From Thermodesulfovibrionia bacterium (GTDB lineage: Bacteria > Nitrospirota > Thermodesulfovibrionia > UBA6902), in the NCBI GenBank assembly GCA_020053105.1, contig JAGVNU010000104.1, positions 1-33,239 of the forward strand: DNA of 33,239 nucleotides, read 5' to 3'. Position numbers and translations under genes: made by a program. Positions 16,372 through 29,014 of the stretch are shown here, piece by piece. The notes under the pieces were generated by a model. That model saw only the letters and a program-made list of their open reading frames with translations. It ran no database searches and was not told the origin of the DNA. Positions within the stretch are counted from its first letter, which is position 1. Each line of letters opens with the position of its first letter.

Positions 16372-19300
16372 AAGACCATCATGGGAATATGCACAGGATA
16401 TTATTCTTCCTGATTTTTATAATTACGCTGCTCCCTTTAGCTTCTATCGAAGGCGCAATGAACGATTATTGCGTCATCCCGCCGTTTCTGTCCCAGAGCA
16501 TTCCGCCGAACGTCCTTATTGTGATGGACAATTCGGGAAGCATGTGCGACCAGGCATATGCAGGTTCTTATAACCCAGCCCAGTTTGCCAATGGGCTTTA
16601 TTATGGATATTTCGACGGCTCAAAGAATTATAAATATACCGGCAACAACAGGTGGGAGGAGACCACAGATGCGATGAACACAGGCACTGCTGCGAACCCG
16701 ATTGCCAGTGGGAGTTTTCTGAACTGGGCGACAATGCGAAGGATTGAGGTAGCAAAAAAACTCTTAATAGGCGGAAAGGCAAACCCCCGTTCTCCCAGCG
16801 GCGCGGTCACCGTAAAACTCGACGGCGAGACCGGCTGCGTGTCTTCGTGGAATTTCTATAAGGATTATGACACCAGCGCAGGAAACCTTATATACCCATT
16901 TGCAGGGAATTATCGTTTTTCAAGGTCAAGTGATGATTTGAGACTAAGTCCTATTAGCGGTGGATCTGATACATTCTATACATATCCCTCTTCTGACATC
17001 TCTGTCCCAACGGGGTGGAGCGAGTTTCCAGTCTCAGGAACTCTCATCGCCTGGACTAAAGTCGATGAGACCCCCACAGACAATGATTCGACTTATATCC
17101 AAAACAGCAATACAACAAACCCGGTTATAGTGGGTTTTAATTACACACAGGCTGAACCTGCCGGAGCTATTACTGTTACAGTAAAGGTACGGGCAAAAAA
17201 GACAGCCAGCGGGTCTACAAGAAGAATAAAAGGGGTGCTCAGAGTAGACGGCGCGGATTATGAGTCAAACACTTCCAGTATCGGCACATCATATTCCAAC
17301 TATTCTTTTACATGGACAAACAACCCTGCAACAGCTTTGCCGTGGACTTGGAATGAGATTAAAGGAATAGCCGGCTCAGGGAATTTACAGGGCTTTGGGG
17401 TCAAGGCTGCCAACAATTATACATCCAGATATCCGCGTATAACACAGGTCTACCTCGATGTATCAGTTACCGTTCCTACCGGCGGACCTTTTAATACGAT
17501 TGTTGACCAGGGCATGGTACAGGCCGAAGGGATTATAGACACGCTCACCGACGATGTCAGGTTCGGGCTGGCCCATTACGCAGGCAGCAGCGGCGACAAT
17601 GGAGGAAAGATAGATACTTATGTAGGGTTTGGCATGGTTACGAACATGATCACCTCTATTCATAATTTGGTTCCAGACACATGGACGCCGCTGGCAGAGA
17701 CCCTTTATGAATCGGTCAGGTATTTCAGGCAGGATGACCCATATTATGCCAATTCTCCTGCTGACTACATCAAGGGGGCAGGTGGCGCTAACATGATTCG
17801 CGATCCGTACTGGTACAAGTTCACTGATCTGGATGCCAGCCTGACTGACATGTATGTTCCCTGCGCTAAGTCATTTGTTCTTTTCCTGACAGACGGAGAA
17901 TCCACTCACGACCAGAACATTCCCGGAGCAGGTTCAGGCGCCTGTTCCCTTACAAATATAAAAGGTTGTTCCAGCGGCTATAGATTTGCAGGGACCACTG
18001 TTGGACAGACCTATCCAAGCAGTGGGACGGATTATATGATTGATGTTGCGTTCTGGGCAAGGACAAATGACATGCGTCCAGGCATAGAAACTGATGTGCC
18101 TACAACATGGCGACAGGGCCTGCCGGTAACCCAGAATGTGACTACTTATCCCGTATTTATGTTTGGGACGGGCTCGACTCTGCTTAAGGATACTGCGATC
18201 ACCGGCGGGTTTGCTGATCTGAACAGCAATGGGTTACCTGACTGCAACACAATCCCCGCTGAATGTTACAGAGACACTGACAGTGACGGAGTTATCAGAT
18301 CTGACGGCACCGATGACCCTCTCACATATTATGAAGGAGATGACGGCTATTCCCTTGAGACCAGTATCTTAAACGCAATAAATGCTATCCTGAAAAGATC
18401 ATCTTCCGGCACAGCAGCGTCAGTGCTTGCCTCAGGCGAAGGGAAAGGCGCAAACATTGTGCAGGCAATCTTTTATCCGAAAAAGACCTCTGATAATTCA
18501 GAAGAGATTAACTGGATAGGCACACTTCAGACCTTCTGGTATTACATTGATCCATTCTTCAACAAAAGCAGCATAAGGGAGGAGACTGACGACAACGGGG
18601 AGCTAAACCTTGTCAATGACCGTATAGTACAGTTCTACTTCGATTCTAAAACCATGGCAAGGCGCTCTGTGGACACTGATGGAGACGGAGATGCTGATAC
18701 TTCACTTGAGCCTGTTGAATTCGAACAGGTTAAGACCCTTTGGGAAGCTGGACGGCTTTTATGGAACACTTCAGCCGCCGACAGGACTATTTATACGCTG
18801 GATCCTTCTGACAGCACACCTCCACTTTCGAGATTATCATTCGACACAGTCAACAAAACAGCACTCATAGACTATTTACAGGCAGGGTCCCAGGACGAGG
18901 CTGAGGCGATCATACGCTATATACGGGGCGAAGATGACCCTGTTGTTGCAGGCATCGCCTATGACTACAGGCAGAGGACAGTCGCTCTTGACCTGAACCA
19001 TGATGGGGACGTAACAGATACAGTAACTATAAACGGCGCCTCAATCAGTGAAAGCGCTAAGGTCTGGAAACTCGGAGATATCGTTAATTCCACTCCCAAG
19101 ATCCTGTCATGGACCTATTTAAACAACTATGACCAGGTCTACTTTGACACATCCTACGGGGACTTCCTTGATACTGCGGGCTATAAGGACAGGGGAATGG
19201 TCTTCGTCGGGGCCAACGACGGCATGCTCCACGCCTTTAAACTCGGTAGCCTGGAGATCCTCTGCAGAGATTGCCAAACTCCGGCAAGACTGTCGGGTAT

Positions 19301-20687
19301 AGACCTCGGCAAAGAGGTGTGGGCTTTTATCCCGAAAAATGTCCTGCCCTATCTTAAATACAACGCAGACCCGAACTACTGCCATATCTATAATGTGGAC
19401 CTTAGCCCGTACATCTTTGACGCAAGCATAAACGGCAACCCGGATGGCCTGAAAGACGTCAATAGCTGGAGGACTGTATTAATCGGCGGCATGCGTCTCG
19501 GCGGCGCGTGCAAGGATGCGGCAAGCACAAATGGAGTTCAGGTCCCTGCAGCAGGCAAGGGCTATTCCTCATATTTTGCAATTGATGTCACTGACCAGAA
19601 CAATCCCACGCTTCTTTGGGAATTCTCTGATCCGGCGCTCGGTTTTGCAACAACAGGCCCGTCAGTTGTCAGAATAGGCGATGGCGATAAGACAAAAAAT
19701 GGCAAGTGGTTTGTCGTCTTCGGTTCAGGACCGACAGGCCCGATAGACACAGCAACGCATCAGTTTAGAGGATACTCCGATCAGAACCTCAAGCTGTTTG
19801 TGCTTGATTTAGTGACCGGCAATCTCCAAAGAACCATTGACACCGGAATCGCCGAAGCCTTTGCAGGTTCCATGATCAATACTACCAATGATCCTGACCT
19901 GGACTATAATGACGACGCGGTCTATATTCCTTTTGTGAAGCGCAATGCCGCAGGCTTGTGGGAAGATGGCGGCATCGGCAGTATCTTTACAAAAGAAAGT
20001 CAGGACCCTGCCAACTGGGTCTGGAGAAAGGTAATTGACGGGGCCGGGCCTGTTACCTCTTCGGTACAAAGGTTGCAGCATAAGAACAAAGGGCAGCTCT
20101 GGCTTTATTTTGGCGCAGGGAGATATTATTCAACACTGGATACAGGCGCAGGCGATCTGACAAAACGGTGGAAAATCTTCGGCTTTAAGGACCCATGCTT
20201 CTCCGCTTCAGGATATGACACTGCCTGTATTACTGAAATATCACTGGGCAATCTTGATAATGTCACTGCTATAGCTGATGTTAAGGATAACCCTGATGAC
20301 GTAGTCACTGGATGGTATATAAATCTTGATACTGCTGGAACAGGCTACGGAGCCGAGCGCGTAATTACAGACCCTCTGGCAACCACATTAGGAGTTGTAT
20401 TTTACACAACTTATAAACCGTACACTGACATATGCGCATACGGCGGCAAGACTGTTCTCTGGGCCGTACAATATGCAACAGGAGATGCTCCCTCCTCCTT
20501 GAAAGGAATTGCGCTGATACAGGTTTCTACAGGCGCTATTGAACAGGTAGATCTTTCATCAGCCCTGACAGAGCATGGAGGCAGAAGCTCTGTGGAAATA
20601 GAAGGAGTCCCCCCGACTGCGCAGGGTTTGTCAATTATGATACCCCCTCCGCCCGTCAAGAGGACGTTACATATAAAGGAAAGATGA
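16368..20687 (+). CDS. pilY1: PilY1-type pilus tip adhesin with von Willebrand A domain
   Basis: A 1439-aa exported protein. A signal peptide covers residues 1-29. A VWA domain has MIDAS residues D54, S56, S58 (DNSGS), T440 and D509 (FLTDGES), and is interrupted by an inserted beta-sandwich at about 212-368. The C-terminal PilY1 beta-propeller starts near 850, with hallmark segments YIRGEDDP, KLGDIVNSTP and VFVGANDGMLHAF. Possible calcium loops are D769-D777 (DTDGDGDADT) and D875-D884 (DLNHDGDVTD). PilY1 sits at the type IV pilus tip, controls extension and retraction, binds surfaces and can act in surface sensing. It starts inside the stop of the preceding gene and is followed by four minor prepilins. 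Confidence 0.95.
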   Translation: MKDHHGNMHRILFFLIFIITLLPLASIEGAMNDYCVIPPFLSQSIPPNVLIVMDNSGSMCDQAYAGSYNPAQFANGLYYGYFDGSKNYKYTGNNRWEETTDAMNTGTAANPIASGSFLNWATMRRIEVAKKLLIGGKANPRSPSGAVTVKLDGETGCVSSWNFYKDYDTSAGNLIYPFAGNYRFSRSSDDLRLSPISGGSDTFYTYPSSDISVPTGWSEFPVSGTLIAWTKVDETPTDNDSTYIQNSNTTNPVIVGFNYTQAEPAGAITVTVKVRAKKTASGSTRRIKGVLRVDGADYESNTSSIGTSYSNYSFTWTNNPATALPWTWNEIKGIAGSGNLQGFGVKAANNYTSRYPRITQVYLDVSVTVPTGGPFNTIVDQGMVQAEGIIDTLTDDVRFGLAHYAGSSGDNGGKIDTYVGFGMVTNMITSIHNLVPDTWTPLAETLYESVRYFRQDDPYYANSPADYIKGAGGANMIRDPYWYKFTDLDASLTDMYVPCAKSFVLFLTDGESTHDQNIPGAGSGACSLTNIKGCSSGYRFAGTTVGQTYPSSGTDYMIDVAFWARTNDMRPGIETDVPTTWRQGLPVTQNVTTYPVFMFGTGSTLLKDTAITGGFADLNSNGLPDCNTIPAECYRDTDSDGVIRSDGTDDPLTYYEGDDGYSLETSILNAINAILKRSSSGTAASVLASGEGKGANIVQAIFYPKKTSDNSEEINWIGTLQTFWYYIDPFFNKSSIREETDDNGELNLVNDRIVQFYFDSKTMARRSVDTDGDGDADTSLEPVEFEQVKTLWEAGRLLWNTSAADRTIYTLDPSDSTPPLSRLSFDTVNKTALIDYLQAGSQDEAEAIIRYIRGEDDPVVAGIAYDYRQRTVALDLNHDGDVTDTVTINGASISESAKVWKLGDIVNSTPKILSWTYLNNYDQVYFDTSYGDFLDTAGYKDRGMVFVGANDGMLHAFKLGSLEILCRDCQTPARLSGIDLGKEVWAFIPKNVLPYLKYNADPNYCHIYNVDLSPYIFDASINGNPDGLKDVNSWRTVLIGGMRLGGACKDAASTNGVQVPAAGKGYSSYFAIDVTDQNNPTLLWEFSDPALGFATTGPSVVRIGDGDKTKNGKWFVVFGSGPTGPIDTATHQFRGYSDQNLKLFVLDLVTGNLQRTIDTGIAEAFAGSMINTTNDPDLDYNDDAVYIPFVKRNAAGLWEDGGIGSIFTKESQDPANWVWRKVIDGAGPVTSSVQRLQHKNKGQLWLYFGAGRYYSTLDTGAGDLTKRWKIFGFKDPCFSASGYDTACITEISLGNLDNVTAIADVKDNPDDVVTGWYINLDTAGTGYGAERVITDPLATTLGVVFYTTYKPYTDICAYGGKTVLWAVQYATGDAPSSLKGIALIQVSTGAIEQVDLSSALTEHGGRSSVEIEGVPPTAQGLSIMIPPPPVKRTLHIKER
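17001..17471 (+). other. Inserted beta-sandwich module within the PilY1 VWA domain
   Basis: Residues about 212-368 of PilY1 read like an independent domain: W-x-x-VDETPTDNDSTYIQ, then VTVKVRAKKTASGSTRRIKGVLRVDG, SIGTSYSNYSFTWTNNPATALPW and a closing strand YPRITQVYLDVSV. This pattern is reminiscent of beta-sandwich repeats in phage tail and surface proteins. It separates the MIDAS DxSxS from the rest of the VWA fold, so it would project as a loop-inserted ligand-binding unit. Confidence 0.6.
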
Positions 20688-20713
20688 ATATGAGTTTGGA
20701 GGAGTAAGTAAAA

Positions 20714-21283
20714 ATGAGTTTCTTTAGAAAAACAGGTCAGACACCTTGCCTGACAGGGAATGACATGATAAATATTAAAGGATTTACATTAATAGAACTT
20801 TTAACAGTCATATCCACTATCGGCGTCCTTGTCAGCGTCCTTGTATTTTCATTTCAGCGATGGAACAGCGGTTATATTGTAGAAAGTCAGATAAAAGAGA
20901 TGCATATGGATTTGATGAATACACGCATCAGGGCAATGCAAAGGAATAGAATGCACTTTGTTGATTTATCAGCAACGCAATATGCCCTCTATGAAGACAC
21001 TGACCCGGCGCCTGACGGCGACGGAATACCTGCCCCTGCAGCGGATACCCTGGTGTCTCAACAGGCATTGAATACCCGCTATCCGGTCATATTTACGAAC
21101 GCCCAGGTTGAATTTAATAATAGCGGAATTTCAAACGCTAACAATATCATATGCAGCAGCGCAATTGCTGATGCGGATTATGACTGCATTGAAATATCAG
21201 CGACAAGAATAAACATGGGCCAACTAACAACCCCTGTCTCAGATGGAGGAACATGCGATGCTGCAAACTGCATTGAAAAATAA
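20714..21283 (+). CDS. FimT/GspH-type minor prepilin
   Basis: A 189-aa type IV pilin-like protein. Prepilin peptidase would cut after G23 in INIKG/FTLIELLTVI, leaving Phe1 and Glu5 of the mature protein, followed by the hydrophobic helix. The start at 20714 has a strong GGAGGAG site but gives a 23-residue leader. An internal ATG at 20765 would give a normal 6-residue leader (MINIKG) with a weaker AGGGA site. The C-terminal half has cysteines (IICSSAIADADYDCIEI; TCDAANCIEK) that may form disulfides. It starts the prepilin series FimT-PilV-PilW-PilX after pilY1. Confidence 0.9.
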   Translation: MSFFRKTGQTPCLTGNDMINIKGFTLIELLTVISTIGVLVSVLVFSFQRWNSGYIVESQIKEMHMDLMNTRIRAMQRNRMHFVDLSATQYALYEDTDPAPDGDGIPAPAADTLVSQQALNTRYPVIFTNAQVEFNNSGISNANNIICSSAIADADYDCIEISATRINMGQLTTPVSDGGTCDAANCIEK

Positions 21284-21668
21284 TAGAGGGTTAACGCTTG
21301 TTGAAGTCACCATTTCCCTTGTAGTGTTGCTACTGGTAATGCTTGCGCTCATGCAGACCGCGCTTTTGAGTATTGATTCAAACATGTTAAACGTCCTGAG
21401 AGACAACGCGGTAAATATTGCAGAGGAGCAAATGAAAGAGGCAAGGAGTACTGCCTTTGATAGTGTAACGTCATCGGCTGCCGCTCCTGTACTCAGGAAC
21501 ATCAGAAACATTTCTGATTTTTCTTACTCCGCGGCAACAGCAGTTACTAATATAAATATAGATACTAAACAAATTGTCGTAACTGTTTCCTGGGACTGGA
21601 AGCAAAGAACAGCGGCCAACGGGGACCCATATACGCATACAATTTCGTCTATATTGAGCAGGTCATGA
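21258..21668 (+). CDS. pilV: PilV-type minor prepilin
   Basis: A 136-aa minor prepilin. The cleavage site is NNRG/LTLVEVTISL (after G11, Glu at +5), followed by a hydrophobic helix and a short globular part with the typical ISDFSYSAATAVTNINIDTKQIVVTVSW. The start at 21258 is preferred to an ATG 15 nt upstream because GGAGGA lies 8 nt before it. The gene overlaps the end of the FimT/GspH gene by 26 nt and the PilW start by 4 nt (ATGA). Such proteins prime pilus assembly with PilW, PilX and PilY1. Confidence 0.9.
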   Translation: MLQTALKNNRGLTLVEVTISLVVLLLVMLALMQTALLSIDSNMLNVLRDNAVNIAEEQMKEARSTAFDSVTSSAAAPVLRNIRNISDFSYSAATAVTNINIDTKQIVVTVSWDWKQRTAANGDPYTHTISSILSRS

Positions 21669-22903
21669 TGCATAAGAAGATAACATACGGAGCCCGGCAA
21701 TTGAATCTCTCTGTCCCTCCTTTCCCAAAGGGAGGCGAAGGGATATCCGGGGCAGGATTTACTCTGGTAGAGCTTATGGTAACGATGGTTGCCTTTGTAT
21801 TTGTCATTGCGGCCGCCTCCCAAATGTTCACCGGACTTTTGACCCAGTTCAAACAGCAGAGCAAGATAGCTGAAACCAATATCGAAGGGATTGTCGGGCT
21901 TAATATATTACGGCAGGACATTGCATATGCGGGAATGGGACTGCCATGGAATGTAACAGGCATAGCTGACAGTAACGCTGACGGTAACATTGACTTTTTG
22001 GATGACGTACCCGGATATACTGAGACAGCAGATGCCGCCTATTCTCCCTATAACGATGCGCCGCATAATCCTCCAAGCGCCTTCATGAGCGATGATAACT
22101 CAGGATTTGGGGGATCTGATTACATGGTTATCAAATCAGCGAGTGCTTCAACAGATATTGCCGCGGGAAAGAATACACGACTATCGTCAGCCCTCCCCCC
22201 AGATCACGTAAGGGACTGGAATTCGTACACAGAGGACCTGAATAACACCGACAGGGTAATTGTCCTGTCACCCGGGAGCACCGATGCGAACTCACGTTCT
22301 TTGGTGGTCACCAACGGATCATATCACACGTCATATAGTTCAGTCTCCTCCTACGCACCTGTTGACAATACCGATGTCCGCTTGGTATATGGCATCTCTT
22401 CTGCTAATGCCGGAGGTTTCATCAGGGCTCCTTTTAACAGGTCGGATTACTTCATATCGACAGTTAATGTGCCGCGATGCGCAACCGGCACTGGGGTCCT
22501 TGTTAAGGCGACTCTCGATCATTCCACAGGAACCTTTACCGAGATGCCGGTCCTCGATTGCGTTGCCGACATGCAGGTGATATATGCTATGGACAACGAT
22601 GAAGACGGTGATTTTGAAAATGGTATCGGAGGCGATGCCTATACAAACAGTGTGGCAGGACTTGCATCCGACGTGATAAGGACAAGGGTCAAAGAGGTGC
22701 AGGTCTACATTCTTGCCCATGAAGGCCAGCAGGACCCAAATTTCACCTTCAATAATTTTACTGCCGGCGCCTGCGCTACGTGTTTCAGGGTCGGAAGGTC
22801 GGCAGCATTCGGGCGCGATTTTGACCTTTCTGCCGTGACTGATTTCCTTAATTACAGATGGAAACTATATACCATAACCGCACAAACCGACAATTTGAGG
22901 TAA
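21665..22903 (+). CDS. pilW: PilW-type minor prepilin
   Basis: A 412-aa minor prepilin, in the usual size range for PilW. The cleavage site is GISGAG/FTLVELMVTM (after G31, Glu at +5). The 31-residue leader is unusually long because residues about 16-26 (SVPPFPKGGEG) are encoded by a palindromic repeat. The globular region includes YAGMGLPWNVTG and DRVIVLSPGS, with a late cysteine pair in ACATCFRVG. The start at 21665 overlaps the PilV stop (ATGA). Once the leader is cleaved, the repeat-derived peptide is lost, which explains why it is tolerated. Confidence 0.9.
   Translation: MMHKKITYGARQLNLSVPPFPKGGEGISGAGFTLVELMVTMVAFVFVIAAASQMFTGLLTQFKQQSKIAETNIEGIVGLNILRQDIAYAGMGLPWNVTGIADSNADGNIDFLDDVPGYTETADAAYSPYNDAPHNPPSAFMSDDNSGFGGSDYMVIKSASASTDIAAGKNTRLSSALPPDHVRDWNSYTEDLNNTDRVIVLSPGSTDANSRSLVVTNGSYHTSYSSVSSYAPVDNTDVRLVYGISSANAGGFIRAPFNRSDYFISTVNVPRCATGTGVLVKATLDHSTGTFTEMPVLDCVADMQVIYAMDNDEDGDFENGIGGDAYTNSVAGLASDVIRTRVKEVQVYILAHEGQQDPNFTFNNFTAGACATCFRVGRSAAFGRDFDLSAVTDFLNYRWKLYTITAQTDNLR
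21716..21735. repeat. CCTCC/GGAGG palindromic repeat in the pilW leader
   Basis: Inverted repeat CCTCCTTT - CCC - AAAGGGAGG with a single bulged base. It codes for PPFPKGG, a peptide signature typical of dispersed CCCTCCTTT...AAAGGAGGG repeats in several environmental genomes. It lies wholly within the cleaved prepilin leader of PilW. Confidence 0.5.
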
Positions 22904-22905
22904 TA

Positions 22906-23550
22906 ATGAAATTATTTTCAATACATAAATCAGGAATACGGGCGTTTGAACTTTGCACACATAGTGTCCTGCGCAATGATAAGGGAATCGCCCTGGTCAT
23001 GGTAATGATATTATCATTGATCTCCCTTGTTACCATGTCAGGTCTTATTTATATGATAACCTCAGGGACGCAGGTATCAGGCATCGAGAAGAGATACAGT
23101 ACCGCGCTTGAAGCCGGCAAAAGCGGCAGAGATATTGCCTCTCAGGTCTTTTCCTCAAGAGGGAACCCCTATAGCGCTGCCCAGGCTGCACTGATTAATT
23201 TCAACATTACTGCTTCAAGCACATGCCTGGACGACAAACTTAATAAAGCGACAATTGACTGGGGCACCTGTGACAGTTCCCTGACTATCGATCCCAGTTC
23301 AGCAAGTACATACGATATGACCTTTCAGCTCGGGAACAACCCTACATATTCAGTATATGCAAAGATCGTTGATACAGTTGAGGGTAACTCCAGCGCAGAT
23401 GAAGGTCTGATAAAAACCGGTGTTGTTGCATCACATCCCGGCGAGGTAACTGTTATGAAAATCGCTTATTTATATACAATTGAAATCGACTCTGAAAATA
23501 TTGCCAATCCGGCGGAGCGGACCAAGCTATCAGTCTTATACCAGTACTGA
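22906..23550 (+). CDS. pilX: PilX-type minor pilin
   Basis: A 214-aa protein with the PilX N-terminal signature KGIALVMVMILSLISLVTMSGLIYMI. Cleavage after G27 would leave a mature N-terminus without Glu5, as is usual for PilX. The start at 22906 has GAGGT upstream and follows the PilW stop by 2 nt; an in-frame ATG at 22858 lies inside pilW and is rejected. The leader (26-27 residues) is again long. The globular part has one cysteine pair candidate (STCLDDKLNKATIDWGTC). Confidence 0.87.
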   Translation: MKLFSIHKSGIRAFELCTHSVLRNDKGIALVMVMILSLISLVTMSGLIYMITSGTQVSGIEKRYSTALEAGKSGRDIASQVFSSRGNPYSAAQAALINFNITASSTCLDDKLNKATIDWGTCDSSLTIDPSSASTYDMTFQLGNNPTYSVYAKIVDTVEGNSSADEGLIKTGVVASHPGEVTVMKIAYLYTIEIDSENIANPAERTKLSVLYQY

Positions 23551-23566
23551 CCTTTTGAATACTATC

Positions 23567-24292
23567 ATGAATAAACTGTTATTGCTCTTTTCTCTTTTTC
23601 TTATAATCACCTGCTCTTCAGAAAAACCTTCTGATATTAACAGACAAAAAGGGGAGAATGAAAAGAGCGCTTCCGCGACGTCGGGACTGCCTGCTTCTGA
23701 TTCCCCGTCGATTGGTAAGTCCCCCTCAGAGGCAGCACGCAATACCGTAGAAAACAATCCGCCTGAACTGGGCAGAGTCAAGATCATGCCTGAGGTCTTC
23801 AAGCCTGACGACAGACTATACATCGATGCTTCAGGCAGCGATGTTGACGGCGATGATGTAACCATAATCTATGACTGGAGCATAAATGGCGAGTCGGCAG
23901 GTGACAGCAAAGAGATTGGCGCTCAGATCAAAAGGGGCGACAAGATATCTGTTAAAATAACTCCTTATGACGGTGAAACATACGGCAGTTCTATTACATT
24001 AAATAGAGATATAGGCAATATGCCGCCTGTGATTACTGAAGACAAACTATTTGTTTTTGACGGTAAGACCTATACCAGTAAGATTAAGGCCTCAGACCCC
24101 GACGGTGACGATTTATCCTATTCTCTCAAGACAGCTCCTGACGGCATGACTATTGATTCTTCAGGTTTGATAAGATGGGATGTCCCCCCTGAGTTCGAGG
24201 GGAAGGCGCCTGTAGTTGTCTCTGTCCTTGACGGCAATGGCGGTCAGGCAACATTAAATTTCGACGTTAAAATAAAGGCTGCGAAAAGATAA
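23567..24292 (+). CDS. Lipoprotein with two Ig/cadherin-like domains
   Basis: A 241-aa protein. The signal peptide ends at a lipobox-like IITC (C16; Thr at -1 is less usual than Gly/Ala/Ser), followed by a Ser/Glu-rich linker (17-65) and two beta-sandwich domains. Domain 1 has DDRLYIDASGSDVDGDDVTIIYDWSINGE split by a turn; domain 2 has ASDPDGDDLSYSLKTAPDGMTID and WDVPPEFEG. The DxDGDD loops suggest calcium binding, as in cadherin-like and PKD repeats. It follows pilX by 16 nt with no clear ribosome site, so it is likely translated by coupling as part of the pilus operon. I know no fixed function. Confidence 0.8.
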   Translation: MNKLLLLFSLFLIITCSSEKPSDINRQKGENEKSASATSGLPASDSPSIGKSPSEAARNTVENNPPELGRVKIMPEVFKPDDRLYIDASGSDVDGDDVTIIYDWSINGESAGDSKEIGAQIKRGDKISVKITPYDGETYGSSITLNRDIGNMPPVITEDKLFVFDGKTYTSKIKASDPDGDDLSYSLKTAPDGMTIDSSGLIRWDVPPEFEGKAPVVVSVLDGNGGQATLNFDVKIKAAKR

Positions 24293-24359
24293 ACCTGAAA
24301 AGGCCGCTAAATTTACCACAGAAAAACAAGCGGACATTTGAGGGAAAAATTCTGTCTCA

Positions 24360-24728
24360 CTATTCATAATAAGTCGCTGACGACGTCTCATTCTCCCACA
24401 CGGTAATTGAAGAGATAGTGCAATTCTTTTTCAGGACCTTTTTCCTTATCGATTCATATATCCATTTGGCCATATTTTCCGAAGACGGGTTTATTTCTGT
24501 AAACGGAAAAACATCATTTAAAAAAGAATGGTCCAGTGACGCAAGGACCTCCCCGGTTATGGCCTTTAATTCGTGGAAGTCCAGCACCATCCCGAGGTCA
24601 TCAAGCTTCTCGGAAGAGACAGTGACCTGGACCCTCCAGTTGTGCCCGTGCAGGGCTTCACACTTGCCTTTATATCCTCTGAGCTGATGCGCTGCTGCAA
24701 ACTGTGACTCTATTGTAAGATCAAACAT
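24360..24728 (-). CDS. queD: 6-carboxytetrahydropterin synthase
   Basis: A 122-aa QueD/PTPS-family enzyme that makes 6-carboxy-5,6,7,8-tetrahydropterin from dihydroneopterin triphosphate, the substrate of QueE. Zinc-binding histidines are visible in AAHQLRG and LHGHNW, the catalytic cysteine in GKCEALHGHN, and further catalytic motifs in LGMVLDFHELK and LDHSFLND. A GGGAGG site precedes ATG. The gene lies about 180 nt downstream of ftsB on the same strand and convergent with the pilus operon. Confidence 0.95.
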   Translation of the reverse strand: MFDLTIESQFAAAHQLRGYKGKCEALHGHNWRVQVTVSSEKLDDLGMVLDFHELKAITGEVLASLDHSFLNDVFPFTEINPSSENMAKWIYESIRKKVLKKNCTISSITVWENETSSATYYE

Positions 24729-24846
24729 GCAACCTCCCGGGAAAAAATAAAATACAAATTACAGGCACCAATAATTAAACAATGTTCAGCGAATAAATCA
24801 TGATAATTCAGGACCGGGTCTCAGAAGACTTTTTTAAAGGTTTAAA

Positions 24847-24892
24847 GATTTGATATTTGGAATTTAATTGGAATTTGTAATTTGAGATTTGG
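24847..24892. repeat. AT-rich degenerate tandem repeat
   Basis: Between queD and ftsB the plus strand runs through degenerate ATTTGGAATTT-like units (GATTTGATATTTGG, AATTTAATTGG, AATTTGTAATTTGAG, ATTTGG). It encodes nothing and has no clear hairpin. It resembles the short-period tracts found elsewhere in the window but has a different unit. Confidence 0.45.
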
Positions 24893-24909
24893 TCATTGTC
24901 TTTCAGAAT

Positions 24910-25230
24910 TTATTGCTTGCTTTCAAACTTGAATATCAACTCTCCTTTTTTTGTGAGCCCGTATTCCCTGGCCAGCTCTTCGACACGGTCCGGTTCTTTT
25001 CTGAGGCCCTCTATATGGCGATTGGCGTCTTCATTCTGCTTCCTGATTGCCAGTGTCTCCGACTGCATTCTGCTTCTCAAGGCCTTAAGTTTCATATACT
25101 TCACCAGCCCGTTTTCGCCGATAATCATATTCAGCGTCAGATATATAACCAGCAGTATCCCTGAAGTTACATAAACAAGCCGTCTCTTTTTACTGTTGTC
25201 CTGAACGGTATTGCGCCGAATGTTTCTCAT
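24910..25230 (-). CDS. ftsB: FtsB/DivIC-type septum formation initiator
   Basis: A 106-aa bitopic protein. A basic N-terminus is followed by one membrane segment (about residues 19-38, LVYVTSGILLVIYLTLNMII) and a coiled-coil periplasmic part (KLKALRSRMQSETLAIRKQNEDANRHI), ending with the conserved DRVEELAREYGLTKKGE. FtsB links FtsL and FtsQ in the divisome. Its place after eno is typical. There is no Shine-Dalgarno; instead TATAGT lies 5 nt before the ATG, raising the possibility of an internal promoter and a leaderless mRNA. Confidence 0.88.
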   Translation of the reverse strand: MRNIRRNTVQDNSKKRRLVYVTSGILLVIYLTLNMIIGENGLVKYMKLKALRSRMQSETLAIRKQNEDANRHIEGLRKEPDRVEELAREYGLTKKGELIFKFESKQ

Positions 25231-25235
25231 TAATG

Positions 25236-25241
25236 ACTATA
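25236..25241 (-). promoter_or_regulatory. Possible -10 box directly before ftsB
   Basis: TATAGT on the minus strand, one mismatch from consensus, ending 5 nt before the ftsB ATG. The -35 region is weak (TTCATT at 16 nt). Listed mainly because the spacing equals that at lipA, nfeD and kdsB. Confidence 0.3.
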
Positions 25242-25301
25242 GTACCAGATTTACGATAATGAACATATAATATGAGTCCTTAAGGTTTCCAGGTCCCCAG
25301 A

Positions 25302-29009
<3,708 letters not shown>

Positions 29010-29014
29010 GAAAT

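Noticed and set aside
23480-23566. Upstream start of the Ig-like lipoprotein
   Set aside because: It would lie inside pilX and bury the signal peptide behind a charged leader.
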